Positions 32,063 to 41,035 of a stretch of DNA of 64,000 nt are shown one piece after another. The position numbers and the translations under genes were made by a program. How positions within the stretch are numbered: the stretch's first letter is position 1; the number at the start of each line of letters is the position of its first letter. The notes beneath the pieces were generated by a model that was given only the letters and a program-made list of their open reading frames with translations, did no database searches and was not told the DNA's origin. Source of the stretch: Microbispora rosea (GTDB taxonomy: Bacteria > Actinomycetota > Actinomycetes > Streptosporangiales > Streptosporangiaceae); the NCBI RefSeq assembly GCF_900156315.1, contig NZ_FTNI01000021.1:1-64000 (forward strand), given 5' to 3'.

Positions 32063-33334
32063 CTATGTGCAGGTCTTCGTCTCCGGCGAGCAGAACCCGA
32101 CCTCCGGGTAGCGCACCGAGGGCCTGTCCAGCAGGGGCTGGGGCTTACCGCCCAGATGCAGGTCGAAGAAGGCTCGGACGTACCTGCGGGTGATGTCCAC
32201 CGAGCGGCTTCCAGCGAGCTCACTGCCGAGGTCGACGCCGATCTGCTGGGCCAGCAGGTCGTAGTCGCTGAAGGACGGGTGCACCGCTCCGGCCACCACC
32301 AGCCAGCGCTTCCAACCGGTCAGGTGTGCCCAGTCACGGTCCCATGTGGCGTCCTCGCCACCCGGTCGATGTAGCGGCTGGCCCAGGAACAGGAACGGGC
32401 GCGCCACCCCGCTCGCGGGGATCGGGGCGAACATGAGGCCGTCCATGTTGATTCCGGCGCGAACCCGGGAGTCCTTCAGCATCGTCTCTGCGACGCTCGC
32501 GCCTCCGAGGGACGTGCCCGCCATCGCGATCCGGGACGCGTCGATCAGTGAGGTGCCCTTCCACCTGGCACGTGGACCGGTCAGCCGATCGATCACGAAG
32601 GAGACGTCGACCGCCCGGTTCTTCACCGCCTTCTCACCGAAGTCGTCGACGCCTTCGAGTTCGCATGCGGCGCAGGTGGCAAGCCGCCCGTCGGGGAACG
32701 TGGTGGCGAAGGTCTCGTACGTGTGGTCGATGCCGGCCACCACGTAGCCTCTGCTCGCGAGTTCCTCGGCCAGGGCGGTGAGCGAGCTTCGGGGGTCGGT
32801 GAAGCCGGGAGAGAGCACGACAAGAGGCAGGGTGTGTGCACGTCCCGCCGGTTCGGCGCCGCTGAACGCGTGGGTCCGCGTTCTGCTCAGCACGTCGGAC
32901 GGCACGCCCGTCACCCCTTTGCCCTTCAGGATGAGCTCCGACTCCTTGGGCGTGACGTAGGGCGCACGCCGTCCACTCCCGGACCTCGCCGGATACCAGA
33001 GGGAGACCATGAGCTCCCTCGACTTGGCCGAAGGGACCCAGGGGTCGGGGCGCGAGGTGTCCTTCAGCCACAGGGACGTCGTGCCGACCGGATGGGGACC
33101 GGTCGGCTCGGGCAGATACGGTGTGCTGCTCGACGTGACCGAAGAGCCGGCGGAGGCGTATCCGGGAGAGGCGGACACCGGCGTCCAGGAGGCGGGGACC
33201 GTCAGGGTGAGCAGTCCTGCGACCGCGGCCAGGCCGGCCCGCACGATTGGAGTCCGGAGCGTCGGCTTTCCACTGCTCCGACGGCTGGTGAGGGCCCCGG
33301 CTCTCGGCGCGGCATGCGGATTTCTGTATGGCAT
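32063..33334 (-). CDS. Secreted alpha/beta hydrolase, PAF-acetylhydrolase-like
   Basis: The 423-residue protein has a twin-Arg-like basic start (SRRSSGKP) and a signal segment (AGLAAVAGLLTLTVPASW). The hydrolase domain shows LVVLSPGFTDPRSSL (oxyanion region), the nucleophile elbow MAGTSLGGAS at about residue 288 and late His in AGAVHPSFSDYDL. This is the platelet-activating-factor acetylhydrolase/esterase family, hydrolysing short acyl esters. The ATG at 33334 starts just before the signal; more upstream codons are open but overlap the tRNA terminator area. It is the only gene between the two tRNA-derived direct repeats. Confidence 0.85.
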   Translation of the reverse strand: MPYRNPHAAPRAGALTSRRSSGKPTLRTPIVRAGLAAVAGLLTLTVPASWTPVSASPGYASAGSSVTSSSTPYLPEPTGPHPVGTTSLWLKDTSRPDPWVPSAKSRELMVSLWYPARSGSGRRAPYVTPKESELILKGKGVTGVPSDVLSRTRTHAFSGAEPAGRAHTLPLVVLSPGFTDPRSSLTALAEELASRGYVVAGIDHTYETFATTFPDGRLATCAACELEGVDDFGEKAVKNRAVDVSFVIDRLTGPRARWKGTSLIDASRIAMAGTSLGGASVAETMLKDSRVRAGINMDGLMFAPIPASGVARPFLFLGQPLHRPGGEDATWDRDWAHLTGWKRWLVVAGAVHPSFSDYDLLAQQIGVDLGSELAGSRSVDITRRYVRAFFDLHLGGKPQPLLDRPSVRYPEVGFCSPETKTCT

Positions 33335-33457
33335 GGTTCGATCCTGCGAGGCCCGGGCCTGGCGCGGCATCAGCCGAAGGTGCGGTCGGCGCCGCTCGAG
33401 TAGCACTTTCGGCCGGTTCGGAGCGCCGACCGCCGCCGGCACGATCGGCGAATGACG

Positions 33458-33533
33458 AAAGCCCAGGCCGGATGTACCGGCCTGGGCTTCGACAGGGTGC
33501 GCCGCCAGGGACTCGAACCCCGGACCCGCTGAT
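33458..33533. repeat. tRNA-Lys 3-prime half plus terminator, direct-repeat partner
   Basis: This is the functional copy of the repeat whose diverged partner is at 31964-32036. It spans the tRNA-Lys terminator hairpin and the 3-prime part of the tRNA gene, the segment that tyrosine integrases typically use as attB. Confidence 0.85.
33459..33489 (-). terminator. Terminator of the tRNA-Lys transcript
   Basis: A perfect 12-bp stem (AAGCCCAGGCCG with CGGCCTGGGCTT) closes a 7-nt loop 8 bases beyond the tRNA 3-prime end. On the minus strand the stem runs into TTTCG, a short U-run. Confidence 0.8.
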
Positions 33534-33571
33534 TAAGAGTCAGCTGCTCTAACCAACTGAGCTAGCGGCGC
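33498..33571 (-). tRNA. tRNA-Lys (anticodon CTT)
   Basis: Read on the minus strand, GCGCCGC pairs with GCGGCGC as a 7-bp acceptor stem with discriminator A. The D-arm has AGCTCAGTTGGTTAGAGC. The anticodon stem GCTGA/TCAGC closes loop CTCTTAA with anticodon CTT. The T-loop is TTCGAGT. The CCA end is not encoded. Confidence 0.97.
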
Positions 33572-33583
33572 GAAAGCTCTTAG

Positions 33584-33611
33584 AGGTTACCGCAGCGGCC
33601 AGATCAGACAA
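33584..33611 (-). promoter_or_regulatory. Likely tRNA-Lys promoter
   Basis: On the minus strand TTGTCT (33611-33606) and TAACCT (33589-33584) are 16 bases apart. The -10 element ends 12 bases before the mature tRNA start, a normal spacing for a vegetative sigma-70 promoter. Confidence 0.5.
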
Positions 33612-33659
33612 AATCCGGCTACAGTAGAACAACATTCGGTTCTGCGGTTGGGAGCGCAC

Positions 33660-34508
33660 ATGTGGTTCGCCTCGCCTGACGAGGTCCGGGGGCGGCTGAC
33701 GGCCGTCGACTACCTTGCCGACGACGGCATCGCGACATCGGTGTTCCTGGCCGGGGCGCTGGGCAAGCCGCTGCTGGCCGAAGGACCGGCGGGGGTGGGC
33801 AAGACCCAGCTCGCCAAGGCCGTGGCGGAGGCCACCGGAGCGCGGCTCATCCGCCTGCAGTGCTACGAGGGCCTGGACGAGGCGCGGGCGCTGTACGAGT
33901 GGAACTACAAGAAGCAACTGCTGCGCATCCAGGCCGACGACGGCGCCTGGGACGACATCTTCTCCGAGGAGTTCCTGCTGGAGCGCCCCCTCCTGAGGGC
34001 GATCAGGAGCGAGGAGCCCACCGTGCTGCTCATCGACGAGACCGACAAGGCCGACGTCGAGGTCGAGGGGCTGCTGCTGGAGATCCTGTCCGACTACCAG
34101 GTCACGATCCCCGAGCTGGGCACGATCACCGCCATGCGCCGGCCGTACGTCGTGCTGACCTCGAACGCGACCCGGGAGCTGTCGGAGGCGCTCAAACGGC
34201 GCTGCCTGTATCTCCACCTCGGCTACCCCACCCCGGAGCGGGAGCGCGACATCCTGCTCGCGCAGGTGCCCGGGCTGCCCGCGAGCATCGCCGACCAGCT
34301 CGCCCGTACGGTGGCCACGCTGCGCGCGCTGGAGCTGAAGAAGTCGCCGTCGATCGCGGAGACCGTCGACTGGGCGCACACCCTGCTCGCCCTCGGCCGT
34401 ACGGAGTTGGACGAGGCGCTGATCGGCGAGACGCTGGGCGTGGTGCTCAAGCACAACTCCGACCAGGTGCGGGCCGCCAAGGAGCTCGGCCTGCCGTCCC
34501 GGTCATGA
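33660..34508 (+). CDS. MoxR-family AAA+ ATPase
   Basis: The 282-residue ATPase has Walker A GPAGVGKT (about residues 43-50), Walker B VLLIDETDKAD and sensor/arginine region SNATRELSEALKRRCLYLHL, all typical of MoxR proteins. MoxR ATPases act as chaperones that, with VWA-domain partners, insert cofactors or mature enzymes and complexes. The next gene encodes such a VWA protein and overlaps by ATGA, so they form a coupled pair. The ATG at 33660 follows GGGAG. The client is not in the window. Confidence 0.93.
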   Translation: MWFASPDEVRGRLTAVDYLADDGIATSVFLAGALGKPLLAEGPAGVGKTQLAKAVAEATGARLIRLQCYEGLDEARALYEWNYKKQLLRIQADDGAWDDIFSEEFLLERPLLRAIRSEEPTVLLIDETDKADVEVEGLLLEILSDYQVTIPELGTITAMRRPYVVLTSNATRELSEALKRRCLYLHLGYPTPERERDILLAQVPGLPASIADQLARTVATLRALELKKSPSIAETVDWAHTLLALGRTELDEALIGETLGVVLKHNSDQVRAAKELGLPSRS

Positions 34509-35872
34509 CGACTCCGGGGTCCCTCGTGGACCGGCACGTGGGGTTCGTCCACGCCCTGCGGGAGGCCGGGCTGCCGGTCTCCCCGGCCGAGGGGCTGGAC
34601 GCGGCCCACGCGCTCATGGTCATCGACCTGGCCGAGCGGGAGACGCTGCGCGAGGCGTACGCCGCGACGCTGGTGAAGCGGCCCGCGCACCGGCCGGGGT
34701 TCGACCTGCTCTTCGACCTGTGGTTCCCGCCGGTGACCACCGGCGCCGAAGGCACCGCCGTCGCCGAGGACGCCGAGGACGCCGAACTGCCGGAGCTGCG
34801 CGAGCGGCTGGCGGAGCTGCTCATGGGGGATCCGGCCGATCCCGCGTTCCGGGAGTTCGCCCGGGCGATGGTCGGGCGGTTCGGGCAGGTTCAGGCGGCC
34901 CCCGGCAGGCAGTCGTGGTTCTCCTTCCCGGTGCTGCGCGCGCTGTCGCCGGAGACGCTGGTGGCCCGGATGCTGGCGGCCATGCTCGCCGAGCGCGGCG
35001 GCCTGCCGGAGAAGGTCGCCAGGCGGCACATCGCGCGGACGACCGAGGCGTTCACCGAGGCGGTGGCCTCCGACGTACGCCGCAGGATCTCCGAGGAGTC
35101 GGGCGTCGAGAAGATCGCCAGGTCGGCGGTCCGGCCCCCGATCGACCGGGTCGACTTCCTGCGCGCCACCAAGGAGGAGCTGGCCCGGCTGCGCCGGGAG
35201 GTCTACCCCCTCGCCCGCCGCCTGGCCACCCGGCTGTCGATCAGGCAGAAGCGCGGGCGGCGCGGACGGCTCGACTTCCGGCGCACCGTGCGGGCCTCGC
35301 TGTCCACGGGCGGGGTGCCGCTCACCACCCACCTGCGCCCGCCCCGCCCCCATCGGCCCGAGCTGGTCGTGTTGTGCGACGCCAGCGACTCGGTCTCCAC
35401 GTTCTCGCACTTCACGCTGTTGCTGACGTTCGCGCTCCGGGAGCAGTTCACCAAGGTGCGGGCGTTCGCGTTCGTGGACACCGTGGACGAGATCACGGAC
35501 CTGTTCGCCCCGGGCGCGGACGTGCTGGACGCCATCGGCCGCCTCGCCGACGAGGCCGACATCGTCAGGTTCGGCCGCACCGACTACGGCCACGTCTTCG
35601 AGCGCTTCGCCGAACGCTTCCCCGACGCCGTGGGCCCCCGGACGTCGCTGCTGATCCTGGGCGACGCCAGGTCCAACTACCAGGTCCCGGCGCTGGGCAC
35701 GCTGAAGCGGCTGGCCGGGCAGGCCAGGCACGCCTACTGGCTCAATCCCGAGCCCCGGGCCCAGTGGGACACCGGGGACTCCCTCGCCACGTCGTACGGA
35801 TCGGTCGTCCCCATGCACGAGTGCCGCAACGTCGCCCAGCTCGCCGCGTTCGTCGAGACGCTGGCTTCATAG
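34505..35872 (+). CDS. VWA/CoxE-like partner of MoxR ATPase
   Basis: The 455-residue protein has a helical N-terminal half (LVDRHVGFVHALREAGLPVS) and a C-terminal von Willebrand A domain. The domain has a recognisable metal-adhesion motif (CDASDSVSTFSHF, about residue 292) and later TDYGHVFERF and LLILGDARSN. It resembles CoxE-like VWA proteins, which work with MoxR ATPases in maturing oxidoreductases. Its ATG overlaps the MoxR stop as ATGA. Confidence 0.9.
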   Translation: MTTPGSLVDRHVGFVHALREAGLPVSPAEGLDAAHALMVIDLAERETLREAYAATLVKRPAHRPGFDLLFDLWFPPVTTGAEGTAVAEDAEDAELPELRERLAELLMGDPADPAFREFARAMVGRFGQVQAAPGRQSWFSFPVLRALSPETLVARMLAAMLAERGGLPEKVARRHIARTTEAFTEAVASDVRRRISEESGVEKIARSAVRPPIDRVDFLRATKEELARLRREVYPLARRLATRLSIRQKRGRRGRLDFRRTVRASLSTGGVPLTTHLRPPRPHRPELVVLCDASDSVSTFSHFTLLLTFALREQFTKVRAFAFVDTVDEITDLFAPGADVLDAIGRLADEADIVRFGRTDYGHVFERFAERFPDAVGPRTSLLILGDARSNYQVPALGTLKRLAGQARHAYWLNPEPRAQWDTGDSLATSYGSVVPMHECRNVAQLAAFVETLAS

Positions 35873-35929
35873 ACACCGGCCTGAATCGAGACCCTTCGCC
35901 CGAATCGATTCCGGCCCGCGCCGGCGTGC

Positions 35930-36697
35930 TCAGCTCATGCGGCGCAGGATGCGGGCCGCCGTACGGGCCAGCAGTTCGATCTGGTCCTCGGTGAACCGCG
36001 CGGAACCGTTGGCACGGATCCAGCGGGCCACCCTGCCCGGGTAGGCGACGGTCAGCCCCTCCCCGTGCAGCACGCCTCCCCTGGCCTTGATCTTCCCGCC
36101 GTGCACGGCGAGCACCGGGGCGATGGAGACCTCGATGCCGGTCTCCTTGGTCAGCAGCGCGGCCATCGACCCGGCGGCGGAGATGAGGCCCTTGGCGACC
36201 GAGGTGCCGAACTTCTCGTCGAAGAACAGCCGCTCGCCGTAGCGCGCGATCAGGGTGTCGGGCGACCACGCCTCGTTGTCCACGATCCAGACGCCGCCCG
36301 GCCCGATGACGAGGTGGTCGATCGACGCCTCGCCGGGCACCGCCCGGCCGTCCATCACCCGGTAACCGTGCCGGCGCAGCCAGAAACGCAGCAGCCGTCC
36401 GGTGCGCACCTCGCCGCGGCGCTTACCCCGCCACACCGCCGTACGCTCGTGCAGGCGCCAGGCGATGAACAGGTCGGTGCCGCCCGCGAGGGCGGCCAGG
36501 CCGACACCGGCGGCGAACATGTTCAGCCCGAGTCGCGGACCCACCAGGTTGCCGATGACGAACCCCGCGAAGGCGACGGCGGCCCGCATCCGGATGCGGT
36601 TCTTGCGTCCGGCGAACCAGAACGTCTCGTATAGGTTCTGCGGCGAGGCGCCGGTGAACTTCTCATCCCTCGGGACGTAAATGGACCCACTGGGCAC
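35930..36697 (-). CDS. Membrane-anchored NERD-domain protein
   Basis: The 255-residue protein has a central hydrophobic region with one or two membrane segments (AAVAFAGFVIGNLVG, NMFAAGVGLAALAGGTDLFI). A C-terminal NERD (nuclease-related) domain follows: LRRHGYRVMDGRAVPGEASI, HLVIGPGGVWIVDNEAWS and VLAVHGGKIKARGGVLHGEG. NERD domains are predicted nucleases of unknown target. The GTG at 36697 is chosen because a G-run lies just upstream; an in-frame extension exists but crosses the divergent promoter region. Confidence 0.82.
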   Translation of the reverse strand: MPSGSIYVPRDEKFTGASPQNLYETFWFAGRKNRIRMRAAVAFAGFVIGNLVGPRLGLNMFAAGVGLAALAGGTDLFIAWRLHERTAVWRGKRRGEVRTGRLLRFWLRRHGYRVMDGRAVPGEASIDHLVIGPGGVWIVDNEAWSPDTLIARYGERLFFDEKFGTSVAKGLISAAGSMAALLTKETGIEVSIAPVLAVHGGKIKARGGVLHGEGLTVAYPGRVARWIRANGSARFTEDQIELLARTAARILRRMS

Positions 36698-36805
36698 GCG
36701 AACCCCCCACACTAGGCATGCGGCTTTCTCCGGGGATACCCGAGCGGGAATCCCAACCCTCCTAAGGTGAGGGAAGTAGCGCAATTACGCCAGTGCCGAC
36801 ACTTG

Positions 36806-36819
36806 ACCGACCAGTCGGT
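36806..36819. promoter_or_regulatory. TetR operator ACCGACCAGTCGGT
   Basis: Arms ACCGAC and GTCGGT flank a CA centre, 31 bases before the TetR start at 36851. Nearly the same site, continuing into TATG in both places, occurs at 41998-42011 upstream of the acyl-CoA dehydrogenase operon. Confidence 0.75.
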
Positions 36820-36850
36820 ATGCTTGACGCGAGAGACGAAGGAGGTCGGC

Positions 36851-37480
36851 ATGGCCCGCCGCGCAGCTGGAGAGCACCGCTTAACGGGGGATCGCGTGAA
36901 CGGGTCCCTGGAGGAGCCCGTACGGCAGCGCCTGCTCGCCGAGGCCACCCGGCTGTTCGCCCAGCGGGGGTTCGAGAGCACGTCGGTGCAGGAGATCGTC
37001 GCGGCGGCCGGCGTCACCAAGGGCGCCATGTACCACTACTTCGATTCCAAGGACGACCTGCTCCACGAGATCTACGCCCGGGTGCTGCGCCTGCAGATGG
37101 AGCGCCTCAACCGGTTCGCCGACGCGCAGGGCCCGGTGGCCGACCGGCTGCACGGCGCCGCGATGGACGTGGTGGTGACCACGGTCGACAACCTGGACGA
37201 CTCCAAGATCTTCTTCAGGTCGATGCACCAGCTCGCGCCGGAGACGTACAAGAACGTGCGGGCCGAGCGGCGGCGCTACCACGAGCGGTTCCGCGACCTC
37301 GTCGTCGAGGGGCAGCGCGACGGCGTCTTCCGCGGCGACATCCCCGCCGAGATGGTGGTCGACTTCTTCTTCGGCTCGGTCCACCACCTCGGCACCTGGT
37401 ATCACCCGGACGGCCCGCTGAACGGCCAGGAGGTCGGCCGTCACTTCGCCGACCTCCTGCTCAACTCGCTGCGTCCGTAG
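36851..37480 (+). CDS. TetR-family regulator of the acyl-CoA dehydrogenase operon
   Basis: The 209-residue protein has a TetR helix-turn-helix (EATRLFAQRGFESTSVQEIV, then AGVTKGAMYHYFDSKDDLLH) and a C-terminal ligand domain similar to fatty-acid/CoA-responsive regulators of the KstR2/FadR type. AAGGAGG precedes the ATG. It is convergent with the acyl-CoA dehydrogenase operon (stops one base apart). An operator in its own promoter and a twin in the operon promoter make it the probable repressor, released by an acyl-CoA. Confidence 0.88.
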   Translation: MARRAAGEHRLTGDRVNGSLEEPVRQRLLAEATRLFAQRGFESTSVQEIVAAAGVTKGAMYHYFDSKDDLLHEIYARVLRLQMERLNRFADAQGPVADRLHGAAMDVVVTTVDNLDDSKIFFRSMHQLAPETYKNVRAERRRYHERFRDLVVEGQRDGVFRGDIPAEMVVDFFFGSVHHLGTWYHPDGPLNGQEVGRHFADLLLNSLRP

Positions 37481-38653
37481 TCACAGCGGCGCGGGGAGGC
37501 CGGCCGGGCCGGCCAGCGCGTCACGGTGGTCGCCCGGCGTGCCCAGCGCGATCTGATCGGCCTTGGCCCGCTTGAGATAGAGGTGCGCGGGGTGCTCCCA
37601 GGTCATCCCGATGCCGCCGTGGAGCTGCACGCACTCCTCGGCGGCGTGCACCGCCACCGCTCCGCAGTGGGCCTGCGCCACCGCGACGGCCACCGCCGCC
37701 TCGTCGCCGAGCGGTCCCGCCGCGGGCGCCTCGGCCAGCCGGGCGGCCGCGTTGCGGGCCGCCGCCCTGGCCCCCACGACCTCCAGCCACAGGTCGGCCA
37801 GCCGGTGCTTGACCGCCTGGAACGACCCCACAGGCCGGGCGAACTGCCTGCGTTCCTTGACGTACGCGACCGTCGTGGTGAGGCACCACTCGGCGACGCC
37901 GAGCTGTTCCGAGGCGAGCAGCCCGGCGCCGCGCACCAGGGCCTCCCACACCCACGGCAGCTCCAGCCCCTCCGCCCTCGCGACGATCCGCGCCGGCGCC
38001 GACGCGAAGGACACGGTCGCGACAGGCCGGGTCAGGTCGAGCGAGGCGACCGTCGCCACCCGGACGGCCCCCTGGGCGGTTGAGGGCACCTCGACCGCGC
38101 ACAGCCCCACGCCCTGGGAAAGGCGCACCGGGACGATCAGGACGTCGGCGGCCTCCGCTCCGATCACCCCGGTGACCGTGCCGGTCACTGTGCCGTCCTC
38201 GCCGAGGATCGCCACCGGGGCCGGCGGCGCGTACGGCGAGGCGGCGAACGAGACGGCGAGGGCGGCCGTCGCCTCCCCGGCGGCCAGGCGTCCCAGCAGT
38301 TCGCCGGCCACCTCTCCCCCTGCCACTAGCAGGGCCTGGGTGGCGAGGACGGCGCTGCTGAGGAACGGCACGGGAGCCACGGCGCGGCCCAGCTCCTCCA
38401 GCACGACGGCGGCCTCGCGGGCCGAGGCGCCGCCCTCGTGGGAGGCGGAGCCGCCGAGCTCCTCGGGGATCAGCAGCCCGGCCACGCCGATGTCGCGGGC
38501 CAGCGCCTTCCACAGCTCCGCGTCGTACGGAGTGCCACCCGCGGCGGCGGAGTCGGCACGGTCGAGCACGGCGGACGGCGAGGCCTTGTCGGCGAGCAGG
38601 TCGCGCACGGCGGCCCGCAGCTCCTCCTCCACATCCGTGTACAGCAGCGTCAT
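37481..38653 (-). CDS. Acyl-CoA dehydrogenase (operon gene 4)
   Basis: The 390-residue flavoprotein has an acyl-CoA dehydrogenase layout: a helical start (VEEELRAAVRDLLAD), a weak middle beta domain, and C-terminal YVKERRQFARPVGSFQAVKH and CVQLHGGIGMTWEHPAHLYL. The expected catalytic base position is not obvious. Such degenerate members often pair with a second dehydrogenase as a heteromer. Its ATG overlaps the upstream gene's stop (ATGA). It is the last gene of the operon. Confidence 0.9.
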   Translation of the reverse strand: MTLLYTDVEEELRAAVRDLLADKASPSAVLDRADSAAAGGTPYDAELWKALARDIGVAGLLIPEELGGSASHEGGASAREAAVVLEELGRAVAPVPFLSSAVLATQALLVAGGEVAGELLGRLAAGEATAALAVSFAASPYAPPAPVAILGEDGTVTGTVTGVIGAEAADVLIVPVRLSQGVGLCAVEVPSTAQGAVRVATVASLDLTRPVATVSFASAPARIVARAEGLELPWVWEALVRGAGLLASEQLGVAEWCLTTTVAYVKERRQFARPVGSFQAVKHRLADLWLEVVGARAAARNAAARLAEAPAAGPLGDEAAVAVAVAQAHCGAVAVHAAEECVQLHGGIGMTWEHPAHLYLKRAKADQIALGTPGDHRDALAGPAGLPAPL

Positions 38654-39828
38654 CGGGGGAGGTCCTTCCAGGCGACGTCCTTGTCGGCGCGCGGCTCGGC
38701 GGGCAGGCCGAGGACGCGTTCGGCGATGATGTTGCGCAGGATCTCGGAGGTGCCGCCCTCGATCGAGTTGCCCTTCGCGCGCAGATAGCGGTAGCCGGCC
38801 TCGCGGCCGATGAAGTCGACCGTGTCCGGGCGGCGGAACGTCCAGTCGTCGTAAGCCAGGCCGTCCTCGCGCAGCATCTCGACCTCGATGCCGGACAGCT
38901 GCTGGTGCAGCCGCGCGAAGGCCAGCTTCATGCCCGACCCCTCCGGCCCCGGGTGCCCGGCGGCGAGCTGCTCGCGCAGCCGTACGGCGGTCAGCCGCAT
39001 GACCTCCGAGTCGACCCACAGCGCGAGCAGCCGCTGGTGCAGGTCGTGGGTGCGCAGCTCGGGGCGGGAGCGCCAGGTCTCGGCGACGACGCCCATCATC
39101 GTGCGCCGGCTCGGCGTGCCGCCGATGGCGACCCGCTCGTTCATCAGCGTGGTCTGCGCGACCCGCCAGCCGTCGCCCACCTCGCCCAGCCGCAGCGCGT
39201 CGGGCAGCCGCACCCCGGTGAGGAAGACCTCGTTGAACTCGGCCTCACCGGTGATCTGGCGCAGCGGGCGCACCTCGACGCCGGGCGCGTGCATGTCGCA
39301 CACGAAGTAGGTAAGCCCGCGGTGCTTGGGCACGTCGGGGTCGGTGCGGGCCACGAGGATGGCCCAGCGCGCGGTGTGCGCGCTCGACGTCCACACCTTC
39401 TGGCCGTCCACCACCCACTCGTCGCCCTCGCGTACGGCCCGGGTGGCGAGCGTGGCGAGGTCGGACCCGGCCCCGGGCTCGCTGAACAGCTGGCACCACA
39501 CCTCCTCGCCCGTCCACAGCGGCCGCAGGAAGCGCTTCTTCTGCTCCTCGGTGCCGAACGCGAGGATCGTCGGGGCGGCCATGCCGAGGCCGATGCCGAT
39601 CCGGCCCGGCTGGTTGTCGGGCGTGCCCTTCAGCTCCCGGTCGGCCACGGCCTGCAGTTCCCTGGGCGCGCCGAGCCCCCCGAGGCCCTCGGGGAAGTGC
39701 ACCCAGGCCAGCCCGGCGTCGAACCGGGCGCGCAGGAACTCCAGGCGGTCCGTGGCCGCCGGGTCGTGCTCCGCGAGGAAGGCTCTGGCGCGCTCGGCGA
39801 CCGACGCCTCATCCCATGTCACCCGCAC
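38650..39828 (-). CDS. Acyl-CoA dehydrogenase (operon gene 3)
   Basis: The 392-residue protein shows the FAD/substrate motif CQLFSEPGAGSDLA (about residue 110-125), VDGQKVWTSSAHTA, MNERVAIGGTPSRR and the C-terminal GGTSEILRNIIAERVLGLP with TSEI. The GTG start follows the preceding stop as TGATGTG. It probably forms a heteromer with the following dehydrogenase, as steroid- and side-chain-degrading actinobacterial enzymes do. Confidence 0.9.
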   Translation of the reverse strand: MRVTWDEASVAERARAFLAEHDPAATDRLEFLRARFDAGLAWVHFPEGLGGLGAPRELQAVADRELKGTPDNQPGRIGIGLGMAAPTILAFGTEEQKKRFLRPLWTGEEVWCQLFSEPGAGSDLATLATRAVREGDEWVVDGQKVWTSSAHTARWAILVARTDPDVPKHRGLTYFVCDMHAPGVEVRPLRQITGEAEFNEVFLTGVRLPDALRLGEVGDGWRVAQTTLMNERVAIGGTPSRRTMMGVVAETWRSRPELRTHDLHQRLLALWVDSEVMRLTAVRLREQLAAGHPGPEGSGMKLAFARLHQQLSGIEVEMLREDGLAYDDWTFRRPDTVDFIGREAGYRYLRAKGNSIEGGTSEILRNIIAERVLGLPAEPRADKDVAWKDLPR

Positions 39829-39829
39829 A

Positions 39830-41035
39830 TCACCCCATGTATTTCTTGAGTTCGCGATAGGCCAGCGACCGCTTGTGGACCTCGTCGGGGCCGTCGGCGA
39901 ACCGTAGCGACCGCGCGCCCGCCCACAGCGCCGCCAGCGGGAAGTCCTGGCTGATCCCGCCCGCGCCGTGCGCCTGGATGGCCTTGTCCAGGATCCACTC
40001 CACCGTCGCCGGACCGGCGATCTTGATGGCCTGGATCTCCGTGTGCGCGCCCTTGTTGCCGACCGTGTCCATCAGCCACGCCGTCTTCAGCACCAGCAGG
40101 CGCAGTTGCTCGATGCGCACCCGCGACTCGGCGATCCAGTCCTGAATCACTCCCTGCCGGGCCAGCGGCTTGCCGAACGCCTCCCGTGTCAGCACCCGGC
40201 GGCACATCAGCTCGACCGCCCGCTCGGCCATGCCGATGAGCCGCATGCAGTGGTGGATGCGGCCCGGCCCGAGCCGTGCCTGGGCGATGGCGAACCCGCC
40301 GCCCTCCTCGCCGATGAGGTTGTCCACCGGCACCCGTACGTCCTCGAACACCACCTCGGCGTGCCCGCCGTGGTCGGCGTCGTCGTAGCCGAAGACCGTC
40401 ATGCCGCGCCGTACGGTGAGACCGGGGGTGTCCCTCGGGACGAGCACCATGCTCTGCCGGCGATGCTTGGGCGCCTCGGGATCGGTCTTGCCCATCACGA
40501 TGAAGATCTTGCAGTTCGGGTTCATCGCGCCGGTGATGAACCACTTGCGGCCGTTGACGACGTACTCCCCGCCGTCCCTCCTGATGGAGGTCGCGATGTT
40601 CGTCGCGTCGGAGGAGGCGACGTCGGGCTCGGTCATCGCGAAGGCCGACCTGATCTCTCCGGCCAGCAGCGGCTCCAGATACTCCTTGCGCTGCCACTCG
40701 CTGCCGAACTCCGCCAGCAGCTCCATGTTGCCGGTGTCGGGGGCGGCGCAGTTGGTGGCGGACGGCGCGATGGCGGGCGACCTGCCCATGACCTCCGCGA
40801 GCGGGGCGTACTGGATGTTGGTCAGTCCGGCGCCGTGGACACCCGGGAGGAAGAGGTTCCACAGGCCGCGCGAGCGGGCCTCGGCCTTGAGATCCTCCAG
40901 CATCGGCGGCGGGCTCCATCCGCTGCCGGCCGCCTGTTCGTGGAAGGCGTGCTCGGCCGGATAGACGCACTCGTCCATGAAATCGAGCAGCCGGTCGCGA
41001 TAGCGGTTCGTGGTCGCGTCGAACCCGAAGTCCAT
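39830..41035 (-). CDS. Acyl-CoA dehydrogenase, ACAD10/11-like (operon gene 2)
   Basis: The 401-residue protein has FAMTEPDVASSDATNI, NGRKWFITGAMNPNCKIFIV and AFGKPLARQGVIQDWIAESR, plus the C-terminal IQAHGAGGISQDFPLA. These are typical of the ACAD10/ACAD11 and LvaC-like branch that handles 4-hydroxy- or 4-phospho-acyl-CoA substrates. Its ATG directly follows the kinase-like gene stop (TGAATG). That adjacency to an APH-like kinase is the bacterial equivalent of the fused kinase-dehydrogenase of animals. Confidence 0.9.
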   Translation of the reverse strand: MDFGFDATTNRYRDRLLDFMDECVYPAEHAFHEQAAGSGWSPPPMLEDLKAEARSRGLWNLFLPGVHGAGLTNIQYAPLAEVMGRSPAIAPSATNCAAPDTGNMELLAEFGSEWQRKEYLEPLLAGEIRSAFAMTEPDVASSDATNIATSIRRDGGEYVVNGRKWFITGAMNPNCKIFIVMGKTDPEAPKHRRQSMVLVPRDTPGLTVRRGMTVFGYDDADHGGHAEVVFEDVRVPVDNLIGEEGGGFAIAQARLGPGRIHHCMRLIGMAERAVELMCRRVLTREAFGKPLARQGVIQDWIAESRVRIEQLRLLVLKTAWLMDTVGNKGAHTEIQAIKIAGPATVEWILDKAIQAHGAGGISQDFPLAALWAGARSLRFADGPDEVHKRSLAYRELKKYMG

